Origin: Paenibacillus sp.
GTDB lineage: Bacteria; Bacillota; Bacilli; Paenibacillales; Paenibacillaceae
Direction of reading: 5' to 3'
Assembly (NCBI GenBank): GCA_023512345.1
Contig: JAILZT010000007.1
Span: forward strand, 186,001-250,000
DNA: 64,000 nucleotides
Shown here: in pieces, positions 51,037-60,495 of the stretch
Layout: each line of letters opens with the position of its first letter
How positions within the stretch are numbered: position 1 is the first letter of the stretch
Program-made: the position numbers and the translations under genes
The notes under the pieces: model-generated
Told to the model about the DNA's origin: nothing
The model's input: only the letters and a program-made list of their open reading frames with translations
The model's database searches: none

Positions 51037-52143
51037 ATGAATCTAACAAAAAAATCCGTTGTTATTATTGGGTATGGGGGAATGGGAAGTTACCACTGTA
51101 AGCTGATCAAAGATAGTGCTGGCTTGGAAGTTGTAGGCGCGTATGATCTTCTTCCAGAACGCCAAGAAGCAGCTGTTAATGACGGTTATCATGCTTATGA
51201 GAGCTATGAAGCTGTTTTGGTGGATCCAAAGGTGGATGTCGTTGTTATCGCTACACCAAATGATATCCATAAGGACCTATGCATTCGTGCGATGAAGGCG
51301 GGCAAACATGTTGTTTGTGAGAAGCCGGTCACGTTATCCAAAATTGACTTTGAAGAAATGATGGCGGTTGCAGAGGAGACGGATCGTGTATTAATGGTCC
51401 ATCAAAATAGACGTTGGGATGAAGATTTTTTGATTATCAAAACCATGTATGACCAACACACCATCGGCGATCTGTTCAAAATTGAATCCAGAGTTCATGG
51501 TGCCAATGGAATTCCGGGTGACTGGCGTCGTATTGAGGCTTTCGGTGGGGGGATGCTGTTAGACTGGGGTGTTCATTTATTAGATCAGTTAGTATTTATG
51601 ATTGATAGCAAAATCACCAGTGTATCCAGCCGGTTAAGCTTTATTCTTGGCGATGAAGTAGATGATGGTTTTGAGGCGTATTTACAATTTGAGAATGGCG
51701 TATCTGCTGTTATTGAAGTGGGGACAACAAATTTCATCACTTTGCCGCGTTGGTATGTGAAAGGTCTCGAAGGAACAGGTGTAATTGAAGACTGGTCCTT
51801 AAAGGGAAGAATGGTACTAAGAAACAATGAAGTGGAGAAAATCGAGCCCAAACCTATTCAAGCAGGAGTGGGGTTAACCAAAACCATGGCTCCTCCGTCT
51901 GAAGGTGCGACGCTCACGGAAGCTCTGCCAGCAGCTTATAGTCACGCTTCCAGCTTTTATGATAATTTCGCAGCAGTAGTAAAAGGAACTGCCAAACCCA
52001 TTGTTAAAAATGCAGAAGTGTTACGTGTATTGAACTTAATTGAAGCAATCTTTGAAGCTGGACGTACTCATCAAGTGGTCAAAGATTTTGATATGTATTC
52101 GTCCAAATCGGACACCATTATCCCTACCTTTCCAGTTCTATAA
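51037..52143 (+). CDS. Gfo/Idh/MocA family oxidoreductase
   Basis: A 368-residue NAD(P)-dependent dehydrogenase. The nucleotide fold starts VVIIGYGGMGSYH; HVVCEKPVTL holds the catalytic Lys, and GGMLLDWGVHLLDQL the conserved Asp/His. Acts on sugars, inositols or their keto forms. Stands alone with its own candidate operator and is followed by a second one. Confidence 0.92.
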   Translation: MNLTKKSVVIIGYGGMGSYHCKLIKDSAGLEVVGAYDLLPERQEAAVNDGYHAYESYEAVLVDPKVDVVVIATPNDIHKDLCIRAMKAGKHVVCEKPVTLSKIDFEEMMAVAEETDRVLMVHQNRRWDEDFLIIKTMYDQHTIGDLFKIESRVHGANGIPGDWRRIEAFGGGMLLDWGVHLLDQLVFMIDSKITSVSSRLSFILGDEVDDGFEAYLQFENGVSAVIEVGTTNFITLPRWYVKGLEGTGVIEDWSLKGRMVLRNNEVEKIEPKPIQAGVGLTKTMAPPSEGATLTEALPAAYSHASSFYDNFAAVVKGTAKPIVKNAEVLRVLNLIEAIFEAGRTHQVVKDFDMYSSKSDTIIPTFPVL

Positions 52144-52181
52144 TGAAAGTTAATTGTAAGTGGTATAAAATGATAATCAGA

Positions 52182-52211
52182 TTGTTCATGTTTAAATCAT
52201 ATTATTCATTT
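52182..52211. promoter_or_regulatory. candidate AraC operator, copy 2
   Basis: TTGTTCATGT (52182-52191) and TTATTCATTT (52202-52211), the same half-sites and spacing as copy 1, followed by TTGTTCAGGT at 52281. It precedes the isomerase-led second module. Confidence 0.7.
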
Positions 52212-52319
52212 TATTTTATGCGCTTTCATACTACTATGTAAATTAGGTTGATTCATTAACAGTTTTACCTAACAGCTCTTTTGTTCAGGTAGCCATCACA
52301 CGAATTGGAGTGATTTGTA

Positions 52320-53087
52320 ATGTTGAAGATTGGTTTGCAATTATACACACTAAGAGAAGAGCTTGAACAGGATTTCGAAGGAACTCTGCGGAAAGTGGCC
52401 GAAATAGGTTACCGTGGAGTGGAATTCTATCACTACTTTGGACGTAGCGCAGAGGAAATTAAGCAATTACTGGAGGAAACCGGATTAGTTGCTCTTGGAG
52501 CACATCGTCCTTACGATGCCTTGTTGAATGATACAGAACAGGAAGTTTTGTATAATCTGGCTATTGGCAATAAGAACCTAACCGTTCCTTACCTATCAGA
52601 AGAACAACGTAATTGGGAACAGGTTGCAGCTGATTTAAGCACTATAGGAGAAAAAGCCAAGGAACTGGGTGCCGTATTATCCTACCATAACCATGATTTT
52701 GAATTCACAGAGCGCGATGGTGAGCTCACTGCTTTTGACGGTATTTTTGATAGGGTACCTGCAGAGTTGCTTCAAGTAGAGATGGACACTTGCTGGGTTT
52801 ATGTTGGAGGATATGATCCTGTTGAATACATCCACAAGTACGCTGGACGTCTGCCAATTATCCATCTGAAGGATATGAAGAAGCGTGAAGACGGCTCGGC
52901 TGAAACCGTAGTGCTTGGTGAGGGTGAAGTCAATCTTGCCGGTATTTTGGAAGCAGCAGCAGAGGTTGGGGTGGAATGGGCAGTGGTTGAACAGGATTAT
53001 TGCAGTCGTTCGCCGCTTGCAAGTGTTGAAGATAGCTTGAAATGGGTAAAAGAGTACGCACAACAAGGAGGAAAAGTTCATGTCTAA
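52320..53087 (+). CDS. sugar phosphate isomerase/epimerase (AP endonuclease 2 fold)
   Basis: A 255-residue TIM-barrel enzyme. GLQLYTLREELEQDF, YHNHDFEF, MDTCWVYVGG and IIHLKDMK give the metal ligands of the IolE/xylose-isomerase-like family. First gene of a three-gene unit with 53080 and 54205. Confidence 0.9.
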   Translation: MLKIGLQLYTLREELEQDFEGTLRKVAEIGYRGVEFYHYFGRSAEEIKQLLEETGLVALGAHRPYDALLNDTEQEVLYNLAIGNKNLTVPYLSEEQRNWEQVAADLSTIGEKAKELGAVLSYHNHDFEFTERDGELTAFDGIFDRVPAELLQVEMDTCWVYVGGYDPVEYIHKYAGRLPIIHLKDMKKREDGSAETVVLGEGEVNLAGILEAAAEVGVEWAVVEQDYCSRSPLASVEDSLKWVKEYAQQGGKVHV

Positions 53088-54177
53088 AACGTTGAAAATT
53101 GCTATTATTGGTTGCGGTGGTATTGCGAATGGTAAACATATGCCAAGCTTATCCCGTCAAGCCGGAGCTGAAATGGTCGCTTTTTGTGATATCGAATTAG
53201 AACGTGCTGAAGAAGCCGCTGCAAAGTATGGTGTAGAAGGCGCAAAGGTGTATAGTGATTATAAAGAACTGCTAAAAGATGGTGGATTTGAGATCGTTCA
53301 CGTCTGCACACCCAATGACAGTCACTCGGTAATTACAGTAGCTTCATTGGAAGCAGGTTGCCATGTAATGTGTGAGAAGCCAATGGCGAAAACTACCGCT
53401 CAAGCGCAAGATATGTTGGATGCAGCACGTCGTACTGGCAAAAAGTTAACGATTGGCTATCAGAACCGTTTTCGCTCAGACAGCGAGTACTTAAAGGGTC
53501 TTTGCGATAATGGAGATCTTGGTGATATTTATTATGCTAAAGCTATTGCCCTTCGTCGTCGTGCTGTTCCTACATGGGGTGTATTCTTGGATGAAGAGAA
53601 GCAAGGTGGAGGCCCGCTTATCGATATTGGTACTCATGCACTAGATATGACATTATGGATGATGGATAACTACAAGCCACGTAGTGTTACTGGTTCTGTC
53701 TTCCATAAGCTTGGTCACAAAGAGAATGCAGCCAATGCGTTCGGTCCTTGGGATCCGGAGCAGTTCAAAGTTGAAGATTCAGCATTCGGTTTTATCACTA
53801 TGGAGAATGGCGCGACTATCGTGCTTGAGTCCAGCTGGGCGCTTAATGTATCCGAATTTGGTGAAGCCAAGACACTTCTTGCAGGCACAGAAGGCGGAGC
53901 AGATATGCAAGATGGTCTTCGACTGAACGGAGAACGTGCCGGACGTCTTTATGAAACTAAGGTTGATCTGTCTTCAGGTGGTGTAGCATTCTACTCCGGT
54001 GGTCAAGAGAGTGATGCGGATCGTGAAGCTCGTCTCTGGTTGGAAGCAGTAAGCGAGGACAAAGAACCTGTTGTTAAACCTGAACAGGCGTTTGTAGTTA
54101 CACAAATTCTAGAAGCTATATATGAATCCGCACGCACAGGCCGTGCCGTTTATTTTGATGGAACTTCCGATAAATAA
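53080..54177 (+). CDS. Gfo/Idh/MocA family oxidoreductase
   Basis: A 365-residue dehydrogenase overlapping the isomerase by eight bases. IAIIGCGGIANGKHMPSL is the nucleotide fold, HVMCEKPMAK the catalytic Lys, and GGPLIDIGTHALDMTLWMMD the active-site His. It is a different subgroup from the one at 51037. Sugar or cyclitol substrate. Confidence 0.92.
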   Translation: MSKTLKIAIIGCGGIANGKHMPSLSRQAGAEMVAFCDIELERAEEAAAKYGVEGAKVYSDYKELLKDGGFEIVHVCTPNDSHSVITVASLEAGCHVMCEKPMAKTTAQAQDMLDAARRTGKKLTIGYQNRFRSDSEYLKGLCDNGDLGDIYYAKAIALRRRAVPTWGVFLDEEKQGGGPLIDIGTHALDMTLWMMDNYKPRSVTGSVFHKLGHKENAANAFGPWDPEQFKVEDSAFGFITMENGATIVLESSWALNVSEFGEAKTLLAGTEGGADMQDGLRLNGERAGRLYETKVDLSSGGVAFYSGGQESDADREARLWLEAVSEDKEPVVKPEQAFVVTQILEAIYESARTGRAVYFDGTSDK

Positions 54178-54204
54178 GATCTGTAATATGAGAGGGGAAG
54201 CAGC

Positions 54205-55173
54205 ATGAAACTTGGGGTATTTATGGTATTGTTTGGGGGGCGTAAGCTGGAGGATGCGCTGGATTATGTTGCATCCAAAGGGCTAAAAGCCGTAGAAATC
54301 GGCACTGGGGGATATCCTGGGAATGGCCATTGTAATCCGCAGTTGCTACTCGAGAATGAGACCGCGTTGAAGGAATTCAAGCATGCGGTTGAGTCACGTG
54401 GATTAATGATCAGTGCACTAAGTTGTCATGGCAATCCGTTGCATCCACAAAAGGAACTCGCCCGTAAGGATCACGAGGATTTCTTGAATTCCGTGAAACT
54501 GGCCCAAAAACTTGAAGTTCCGGTTGTAAATACATTTTCAGGATGTCCGGGTGATCATGAGAATGCTAAGTATCCGAATTGGCCGGTTGCTCCTTGGCCG
54601 AATGACTACCAGGAGATATTAACCTGGCAATGGGAGAATAAAGTCATTCCCTATTGGACCGAATCGGGAGCTTTTGCAGCTGAACATGGTGTGAAGATTG
54701 GACTTGAACTTCATGGTGGATTCTCTGTTCATACACCAGCAACGCTGCTCCGCTTAAGAGAAGCAGCAGGTGAAGTAATTGGTGCCAATCTAGATCCTAG
54801 CCACATGTGGTGGCAAGGGATTGATCCTGTTCAAGCGATTCATATCTTGGGACGTCAAGGGGCCATTCATCACTTCCATGCGAAGGATACCGTGATTGAT
54901 CCTGTTAATGTGAATATGCATGGATTAACGGATATGCAGTCCTATGGCAACATGCTTGATCGTGCTTGGCAGTTCCGTACGGTAGGTTATGGTCATGATC
55001 TTAAGACTTGGGCTGACATTATGAGTGCTCTACGTCTGGTTGGATATGATTATGTTGTTAGCATTGAACATGAAGACGGGTTGATGTCGGTAAATGAAGG
55101 CTTCTCCAAAGCCGTAGATAACCTTAGTCAAATTCTAATTGAAGAGCCACTAGGCGAGATGTGGTGGGTTTAG
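54205..55173 (+). CDS. sugar phosphate isomerase/epimerase
   Basis: A 322-residue TIM-barrel enzyme. GLKAVEIGTGGYPGNGHC, ALSCHGNPLHP, IGLELHGGFSVHTP, NLDPSHMWWQGIDP and HHFHAKDT supply the metal site. It is longer than the one at 52320 and of the subgroup often found beside Gfo/Idh dehydrogenases. Last gene of the locus. Confidence 0.9.
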   Translation: MKLGVFMVLFGGRKLEDALDYVASKGLKAVEIGTGGYPGNGHCNPQLLLENETALKEFKHAVESRGLMISALSCHGNPLHPQKELARKDHEDFLNSVKLAQKLEVPVVNTFSGCPGDHENAKYPNWPVAPWPNDYQEILTWQWENKVIPYWTESGAFAAEHGVKIGLELHGGFSVHTPATLLRLREAAGEVIGANLDPSHMWWQGIDPVQAIHILGRQGAIHHFHAKDTVIDPVNVNMHGLTDMQSYGNMLDRAWQFRTVGYGHDLKTWADIMSALRLVGYDYVVSIEHEDGLMSVNEGFSKAVDNLSQILIEEPLGEMWWV

Positions 55174-55184
55174 TATAAAGTACA

Positions 55185-55238
55185 GAAGGGGGTGTCCTGT
55201 AAGCCATGTTTAAATGGCTTTGGGGCATCCCCTTTTTT
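55185..55238 (+). terminator. intrinsic terminator of the catabolic locus
   Basis: An outer GGGGGTG/CATCCCC stem encloses an inner AAGCCAT/ATGGCTT stem; six T residues follow. Confidence 0.85.
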
Positions 55239-55240
55239 GA

Positions 55241-55331
55241 GTAGCTTATACACTTGAATGCACCATAGTGGCTCGATTCCACCAATTCAGATGTAGTTAT
55301 ACACTTGATGTCACCTCAGAGGCCCGATATC
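55241..55331. repeat. two imperfect direct repeats
   Basis: Units at 55241-55279 and 55293-55331 share TATACACTTGA, a CACC core and a GGC(T/C)CGAT ending, 52 bases apart. They lie between convergent genes. No function is evident. Confidence 0.55.
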
Positions 55332-55336
55332 TTTCT

Positions 55337-56527
55337 TTAGATCATGTTCGGAATGGTTACATTTGGATCGGTTTCTATGTCATAATCAATATCATCGATC
55401 TCAAAGCCAAAGAGCTGGATGAATTCACGGCGATAGCCTTCTAGGTCGGAAAGCTCATATATATTATCGGTAGATAATTCTGTCCATAGCTTAGAGATAT
55501 CTTCCTGAACGTCAGATCGCATTTCCCAATCATCTATGCGTATCCGCCTTTCGCTGTCTACCTTAGTTCCATCAGGATTATATAGACGTTCGGAGAATAA
55601 TCGATAAGCTTGTTCTATACAACCTTCATGCAGGCCTTTTTCTTTCATTACCTTGTATAATGCCGAAATATACAAGGGGACTACTGGGATCGCAGAGCTT
55701 GATTGGGTAACAAGCGCCTTGCTGACCACTACATATGCGCGGCCACCCTTGGAAGCCAATTGCTCGTTGATGGCGAGGGCTGTCGCTTCAAGATGATCCT
55801 TTGCTCGCCCTATGGTTCCCTCTCGATATACGGCTTGTGTTAGTTCAGGACCGATGTATGAGAAGGCTATAGTTACTGCCTGATCGGAGAGGACACCGGA
55901 TTTTTGCAGATCATTGATCCACATATGCCAGTCTTCACCACCCATAACAGCTATAGTCCCTGCTATTTCAACTTCAGTAGCAGGATCAATGGAGATCATA
56001 CTTACTTCACCTGTATGGAAATTGACCGTCTTATTGGTGTAAGTTTCTTTGATAGGCTTTAGTACAGAAGAGAACGTTTCGCCAGTCTGAGGATGGACAC
56101 GACGACCGGACGCAACACTGTAAATCACCATATCTACTTGGCCTAGCTTTTCACGAATCAGTTCGATAGTTTTTTCTTTTGTCTCATTGGAGAAGGCATC
56201 TCCGGTTACACTGTATGAAGGCAATCCTGCCTCTTGAGCCAGTTTTTCATATGCAGCTGAATTATACCATCCCGCAGATGCTGTACGATTCTCTTTGCTG
56301 GCACTTTGGCGATATACACCGATGGTACTGGCGCCAGCACCAAAGGCAGAAACAATTCTTGAAGCCAAGCCATAACCTGCGGAGGCGCCAATAACGAGGA
56401 CCTTCTTAGGGCCATTGATCACAGGCTGTGCTCGTACATATTCGACCTGTTGTTGTACCTGGCGGGCGCAGCCCTCCGGATGAGCCGTCGTAGAAATAAA
56501 ACCCCGTGTTCTTGGCTTAATAATCAT
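55337..56527 (-). CDS. fabV: enoyl-ACP reductase FabV
   Basis: A 396-residue NADH-dependent reductase of the last step in fatty-acid elongation (trans-2-enoyl reductase). VLVIGASAGYGLASRI is the cofactor site, with catalytic Tyr and Lys eight residues apart (YREGTIGRAK). FabV is the triclosan-tolerant type. Single gene; a half-site resembling a FapR box (TTAGTACTGATT on the minus strand, 56556-56567) lies upstream. Confidence 0.94.
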   Translation of the reverse strand: MIIKPRTRGFISTTAHPEGCARQVQQQVEYVRAQPVINGPKKVLVIGASAGYGLASRIVSAFGAGASTIGVYRQSASKENRTASAGWYNSAAYEKLAQEAGLPSYSVTGDAFSNETKEKTIELIREKLGQVDMVIYSVASGRRVHPQTGETFSSVLKPIKETYTNKTVNFHTGEVSMISIDPATEVEIAGTIAVMGGEDWHMWINDLQKSGVLSDQAVTIAFSYIGPELTQAVYREGTIGRAKDHLEATALAINEQLASKGGRAYVVVSKALVTQSSSAIPVVPLYISALYKVMKEKGLHEGCIEQAYRLFSERLYNPDGTKVDSERRIRIDDWEMRSDVQEDISKLWTELSTDNIYELSDLEGYRREFIQLFGFEIDDIDYDIETDPNVTIPNMI

Positions 56528-56662
56528 GAAGGAAGTTTCCTCTTTTCTTAACGAATAATCAGTACTAACCTAAAAACTGTGGTTCTTCCTATTCTAACCA
56601 TTCTCTGCTTCAAGGAGAAGTATTGTTTCAAATTTATGATAATTTTATATTGGGGTGATCTT

Positions 56663-57625
56663 GTGGAAAGTCATACAAAAACAAAAATCTCTAATACACA
56701 GCAAGAACTGTTGGTGAGCACTGCTTTTGGAGATCACATAAGGATTAAGGAAAGCAAGGAGTTAACGGGCGGGTATTTTAATGCGGCCTATAAGATTCTT
56801 TTGTCGGATGGAAGATCAACTATTCTGAAAGTAGCTCCGGCCCAAGAAATAGAAACGCTTAGTTATGAGCATGATATTATGGTATCCGAGGTCTCAGCAC
56901 TGCGTTTAATGAAATCCATAGGCACCGTACCTGTTCCTGAAGTGTATGCTTTTGACAATAGTCGTGAAGTGTTTCCCTGTGACTATTTTTTTATGGAGGT
57001 TGTTGAAGGGCAACCTTATGATGAAGTTAAAGAGTCTCTAACCCCTGAGCAGAGAGCGGCCATAGAGTTTGAGCTAGGACAATATAATCGCTTGATTAAT
57101 GAGATTCAAGGAACAGAGTTTGGTATGTTCAATGGGTCCATGCGCAGTGAAGAGGGGTCCTGGAGAGAATGTTTTATGACATTAATTAATAACCTGCTGA
57201 ATGATGCCCGTCGATTGGGAGCTAAGATGCCGATCTCTTATGAGACCATAGAGGCGGAGTTGGCCGGACGGCTTCACGTATTGGATGAGGTTAAGGAGCC
57301 GAAGCTTGTCCACTGGGATCTTTGGGATGGTAATATATTTGTTCGTGAGGGTAAAATCGTAGCATTGATTGATTGGGAACGGGCGCTGTGGGGTGACCCA
57401 TTGATGGAGTATTATTTCCGGTATATCGAGAATTCCGCGGATTTTTATAAAGGCTATGGAGGCAGTTATGATGGTCCCAACGAGCGTGCCCGTAAAAAGA
57501 TCTATGATCTATATATCGATCTTATTTACTTCATTGAGTACTATTCCCGCAAATATGAAAATGATGGGCATTTCAAATGGGCACATGACAATTTACTGGA
57601 AGGCTGGGCGAGGTTTACAGAATAA
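56663..57625 (+). CDS. aminoglycoside phosphotransferase-like kinase
   Basis: A 320-residue APH-fold protein. GTG 56663 lies about five bases after GGGGTGATC; the frame is open back to 56579. KLVHWDLWDGNIFV is a variant catalytic loop (HxDxxxGN), and IVALIDWERALWGDPLMEYYF carries the metal-binding Asp. Probably a small-molecule kinase; not necessarily a resistance enzyme. Confidence 0.85.
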   Translation: MESHTKTKISNTQQELLVSTAFGDHIRIKESKELTGGYFNAAYKILLSDGRSTILKVAPAQEIETLSYEHDIMVSEVSALRLMKSIGTVPVPEVYAFDNSREVFPCDYFFMEVVEGQPYDEVKESLTPEQRAAIEFELGQYNRLINEIQGTEFGMFNGSMRSEEGSWRECFMTLINNLLNDARRLGAKMPISYETIEAELAGRLHVLDEVKEPKLVHWDLWDGNIFVREGKIVALIDWERALWGDPLMEYYFRYIENSADFYKGYGGSYDGPNERARKKIYDLYIDLIYFIEYYSRKYENDGHFKWAHDNLLEGWARFTE

Positions 57626-57637
57626 TTCAGAAAGATC

Positions 57638-57666
57638 TTGACTCAACCTCAAAAGACTAGTTAAAT
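57638..57666 (+). promoter_or_regulatory. promoter of the OppD-type gene
   Basis: TTGACT (57638-57643) and TTAAAT (57661-57666) are 17 bp apart, so the start point would be about 57673, just before the Fur box. Confidence 0.6.
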
Positions 57667-57681
57667 TAAAGCTGAAGCTTT

Positions 57682-57700
57682 AATAATGATAATCATTATC
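57682..57700. promoter_or_regulatory. Fur box
   Basis: ATAATGATAATCATTATC (57683-57700) matches 18 of the 19 bases of the classical Fur box; only the first G is A. It overlaps the expected early transcribed region of the OppD-type gene. fur is at 48281. Confidence 0.88.
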
Positions 57701-57730
57701 ATAAATTAGATGGGATTGAGAGGGAACAAG

Positions 57731-58798
57731 ATGAAGCACCTTTTAGAAGTAAAGGATCTAGCCATTTCCTTCAAAACTCGCGGTGGAGAGGTTCAAGCGA
57801 TCCGCGGGGTCAGCTTTCATGTAGATAAAGGCGAGACGTTAGCTATTGTAGGTGAATCCGGATCGGGTAAAAGTGTAACCTCGCAGGCGATAATGAAGTT
57901 GATTCCTACGCCGCAAGGTCAATATAAACGTGGACAAATTCTTTTTGATGGACAAGATTTAATCAGTAAGACCGATAAGCAAATGCAAAAAATTCGCGGC
58001 AAAGAGATCGGTATGATTTTCCAAGATCCAATGACTTCCCTAAACCCGATGATGAAGGTCGGGAGACAGATCACGGAGGTACTCTTTAAGCATGAAAAAA
58101 TATCTAGTGATGCTGCAATCAAACGTGGAATTGAATTACTGCAACTTGTAGGGATACCTTCTCCAGAACGTCGGTTCCATCAGTATCCACATGAATTCAG
58201 CGGAGGGATGCGGCAGCGGGTTGTCATTGCGATGGCCCTAGCCGCCAATCCTAAGCTATTGATTGCAGATGAGCCAACTACTGCGCTGGACGTAACCATT
58301 CAAGCACAAATTCTCGATTTGATGAAGGAATTGCAGAAAAAGATTAATACCGCGATTATTTTCATAACTCATGATCTAGGTGTTGTGGCTAGAATGGCTG
58401 ATCGGGTAGCGGTTATGTATGCGGGTCAGATTGTTGAAATGGGAACTGCAGAAGAGATTTTTTACGATCCTAGACATCCTTATACTTGGGGTCTTCTAGC
58501 TTCGATGCCAAGCTTAGAGAGCAAAGGCTCCATGCTGACGGCTATTCCGGGTTCGCCTCCTGATTTGCTCAAACCTCCAGTGGGTGATGCTTTTGCAGTA
58601 CGGAGCTCCTATGCTATGGAAATTGACTACAAACAAGAGCCGCCATTGTATAAGGTTTCCGACACACATCTTGTGAAATCCTGGCTACTACATCCATATG
58701 CACCCGCTATGGAGATGCCTGAGGTAGTGAAGAAGAAGCATCGCATACTTAAGGGTGTATATGAAAAGCCAGTATTAGTGGAAGCCGGAGATAATTAG
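57731..58798 (+). CDS. OppD/DppD-type ABC transporter ATP-binding protein
   Basis: A 355-residue ATPase. ATG 57731 follows GAGAGGG. Walker A GESGSGKS, signature FSGGMRQR, Walker [13 protein letters not shown] and the C-terminal oligopeptide domain ([21 protein letters not shown]) are intact. It would drive uptake of oligopeptides, nickel or similar. No permease, binding protein or OppF follows. Iron control is implied by the Fur box. Confidence 0.88.
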   Translation: MKHLLEVKDLAISFKTRGGEVQAIRGVSFHVDKGETLAIVGESGSGKSVTSQAIMKLIPTPQGQYKRGQILFDGQDLISKTDKQMQKIRGKEIGMIFQDPMTSLNPMMKVGRQITEVLFKHEKISSDAAIKRGIELLQLVGIPSPERRFHQYPHEFSGGMRQRVVIAMALAANPKLLIADEPTTALDVTIQAQILDLMKELQKKINTAIIFITHDLGVVARMADRVAVMYAGQIVEMGTAEEIFYDPRHPYTWGLLASMPSLESKGSMLTAIPGSPPDLLKPPVGDAFAVRSSYAMEIDYKQEPPLYKVSDTHLVKSWLLHPYAPAMEMPEVVKKKHRILKGVYEKPVLVEAGDN

Positions 58799-58835
58799 GA
58801 ATAGGTTAGTAAAGTAATTGAAAATAAATCATTGT

Positions 58836-58869
58836 CGTCAGATCGCTTCATGCGCTCTGGCGTTTTTTT
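58836..58869 (+). terminator. intrinsic terminator after OppD-type gene
   Basis: An 11-bp stem (58836-58846 with 58852-58862), five-base loop and seven T residues. Confidence 0.85.
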
Positions 58870-58982
58870 AATCATTATGTTTTATATAAGTATGAACTAA
58901 ATCATATATATTTAAATAAAACCATTGACTATTTCTAACTTTCGTACCAAAATGAAAGGGTATACATATAGGAGGTAGGACG

Positions 58983-60431
58983 ATGAAAAAACGATCATTA
59001 ACCTTATTAATTTCATTTTCTTTATTAGCAGCATGCAGTAATACTACTAGCAAAAATGAGACAGTTGCTCCACCGGTGTATGAAAATGTATCTGTACATG
59101 ATCCTTCTGTTATTAATGTTGAGGATACGTATTATGTCTTCGGCTCACATCTGGCTTCTGCTAAATCAAAGGATTTAATGTCATGGACGCAAATTTCTTC
59201 AAGTGTCTCTGATAGTAATGTACTTATACCTGATGTCACCAAAGAATTAAGTGAAACTTTTGCTTGGGCTCAGTCCAATACGCTGTGGGCTCCAGACGTC
59301 ATTCAATTGGCAGATGGGAAATTTTATATGTATTATGATGCATGTAAAGGGGATTCTCCACTGTCAGCTATGGGGATAGCCGTATCTGATCATATTGAAG
59401 GTCCTTACAAGGATAAAGGGATTATTCTCAAATCAGGTATGTCTGGAATGGGTGATGATGGTGAAATTTATGATTCCACCCAAAAGCCTAACGTGGTTGA
59501 TCCTGATGTTTTCTTCGATAAAGACGGTAAGCTGTGGATGGTATACGGTTCATACTCCGGGGGTATTTTTATTCTAGAGTTAGATACGAAAACTGGATTT
59601 CCACTGCCTGACCAAGGTTACGGTAAAAAGCTGCTAGGTGCTAATCATGCCCGAATTGAAGGCCCGTATATGCTGTATAGCCCTGAAACCGATTACTATT
59701 ATCTGTTTCTCTCTTATGGCGGCCTCGGTGCGGATGGCGGTTATAATATGCGTGTAGCTCGTTCCAAAACACCGGACGGACCCTTCATGGATTCTGAAGA
59801 TCAAGATATGATTGATGCGCAAGGAACTGCTGGTGTTCTGTTTGATGATCCTGCCTACTCTCCATATGGAGTGAAGTTAATGGGTAACTTCGAATTTCAG
59901 AATACAGAGGACGAAGCAGAAGGTGCAGTGTCTGGGGGTTATGTTTCTCCAGGCCATAATTCCGCTTATTATGATGAAAAGACAGGCAAGTATTTCCTGA
60001 TTTTTCACGCCCGTTTCCCGAATCGTGGAGAGCAGCATGAAGTAAGAGTGCATCAGATGTTTATGAATAGTGATGGATGGCCCGTTGTTGCCCCTCACCG
60101 ATATAGTGGGGAATCTATTGGCAAATACAGCAAAAAAGGAGTAATGGGTGAATACAAATACATCAACCATAATAAGGAGATTTCAGCTGATATTGTGCAG
60201 TCAGAGCTGATTAAGCTAACTAAAGATGGGAAAGTTTCCGGTGCTGTTACTGGAACTTGGGAGCTTACAAATGAGCATGATGTTGAGTTAACTATTGATG
60301 GGGCAGTGTATAAGGGTGTATTTCTGAAAGAGTGGAATGAAGGAACGAGTGCTCAAGTGATGACCTTTACGGCTACCTCGAAGGAAGGCATTTCAATCTG
60401 GGGAAGCCATGTCTCCGACCAGAAGAAATAA
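58983..60431 (+). CDS. GH43 endo-alpha-1,5-L-arabinanase lipoprotein
   Basis: A 482-residue lipoprotein (lipobox LAAC, Cys18). The five-bladed GH43 domain has catalytic Asp in VHDPSV, the pKa-modulating Asp in VVDPDVFFD, the acid Glu in ARIEGPYM, and a His in SPGHNSAYY. A C-terminal beta domain follows (about 390-482). Length and layout are like Bacillus Abn2. It cleaves arabinan outside the cell. Confidence 0.87.
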   Translation: MKKRSLTLLISFSLLAACSNTTSKNETVAPPVYENVSVHDPSVINVEDTYYVFGSHLASAKSKDLMSWTQISSSVSDSNVLIPDVTKELSETFAWAQSNTLWAPDVIQLADGKFYMYYDACKGDSPLSAMGIAVSDHIEGPYKDKGIILKSGMSGMGDDGEIYDSTQKPNVVDPDVFFDKDGKLWMVYGSYSGGIFILELDTKTGFPLPDQGYGKKLLGANHARIEGPYMLYSPETDYYYLFLSYGGLGADGGYNMRVARSKTPDGPFMDSEDQDMIDAQGTAGVLFDDPAYSPYGVKLMGNFEFQNTEDEAEGAVSGGYVSPGHNSAYYDEKTGKYFLIFHARFPNRGEQHEVRVHQMFMNSDGWPVVAPHRYSGESIGKYSKKGVMGEYKYINHNKEISADIVQSELIKLTKDGKVSGAVTGTWELTNEHDVELTIDGAVYKGVFLKEWNEGTSAQVMTFTATSKEGISIWGSHVSDQKK

Positions 60432-60453
60432 TAAGTCATCTTAAGATAATAAT

Positions 60454-60495
60454 AAAAGGCAGGGCCGGCCCCATAGGGTTTGGTCCTGCCTTTTA
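60454..60495. terminator. bidirectional terminator
   Basis: AAAAGGCAGG and CCTGCCTTTT arms (60454-60466 with 60482-60494) with A- and T-runs on the two sides, between convergent genes. Confidence 0.85.

Noticed and set aside
52677..53311. Minus-strand frames of 70-134 residues across the isomerase/dehydrogenase junction
   Set aside because: They mirror conserved coding sequence on the plus strand and have odd Cys/His-rich composition.
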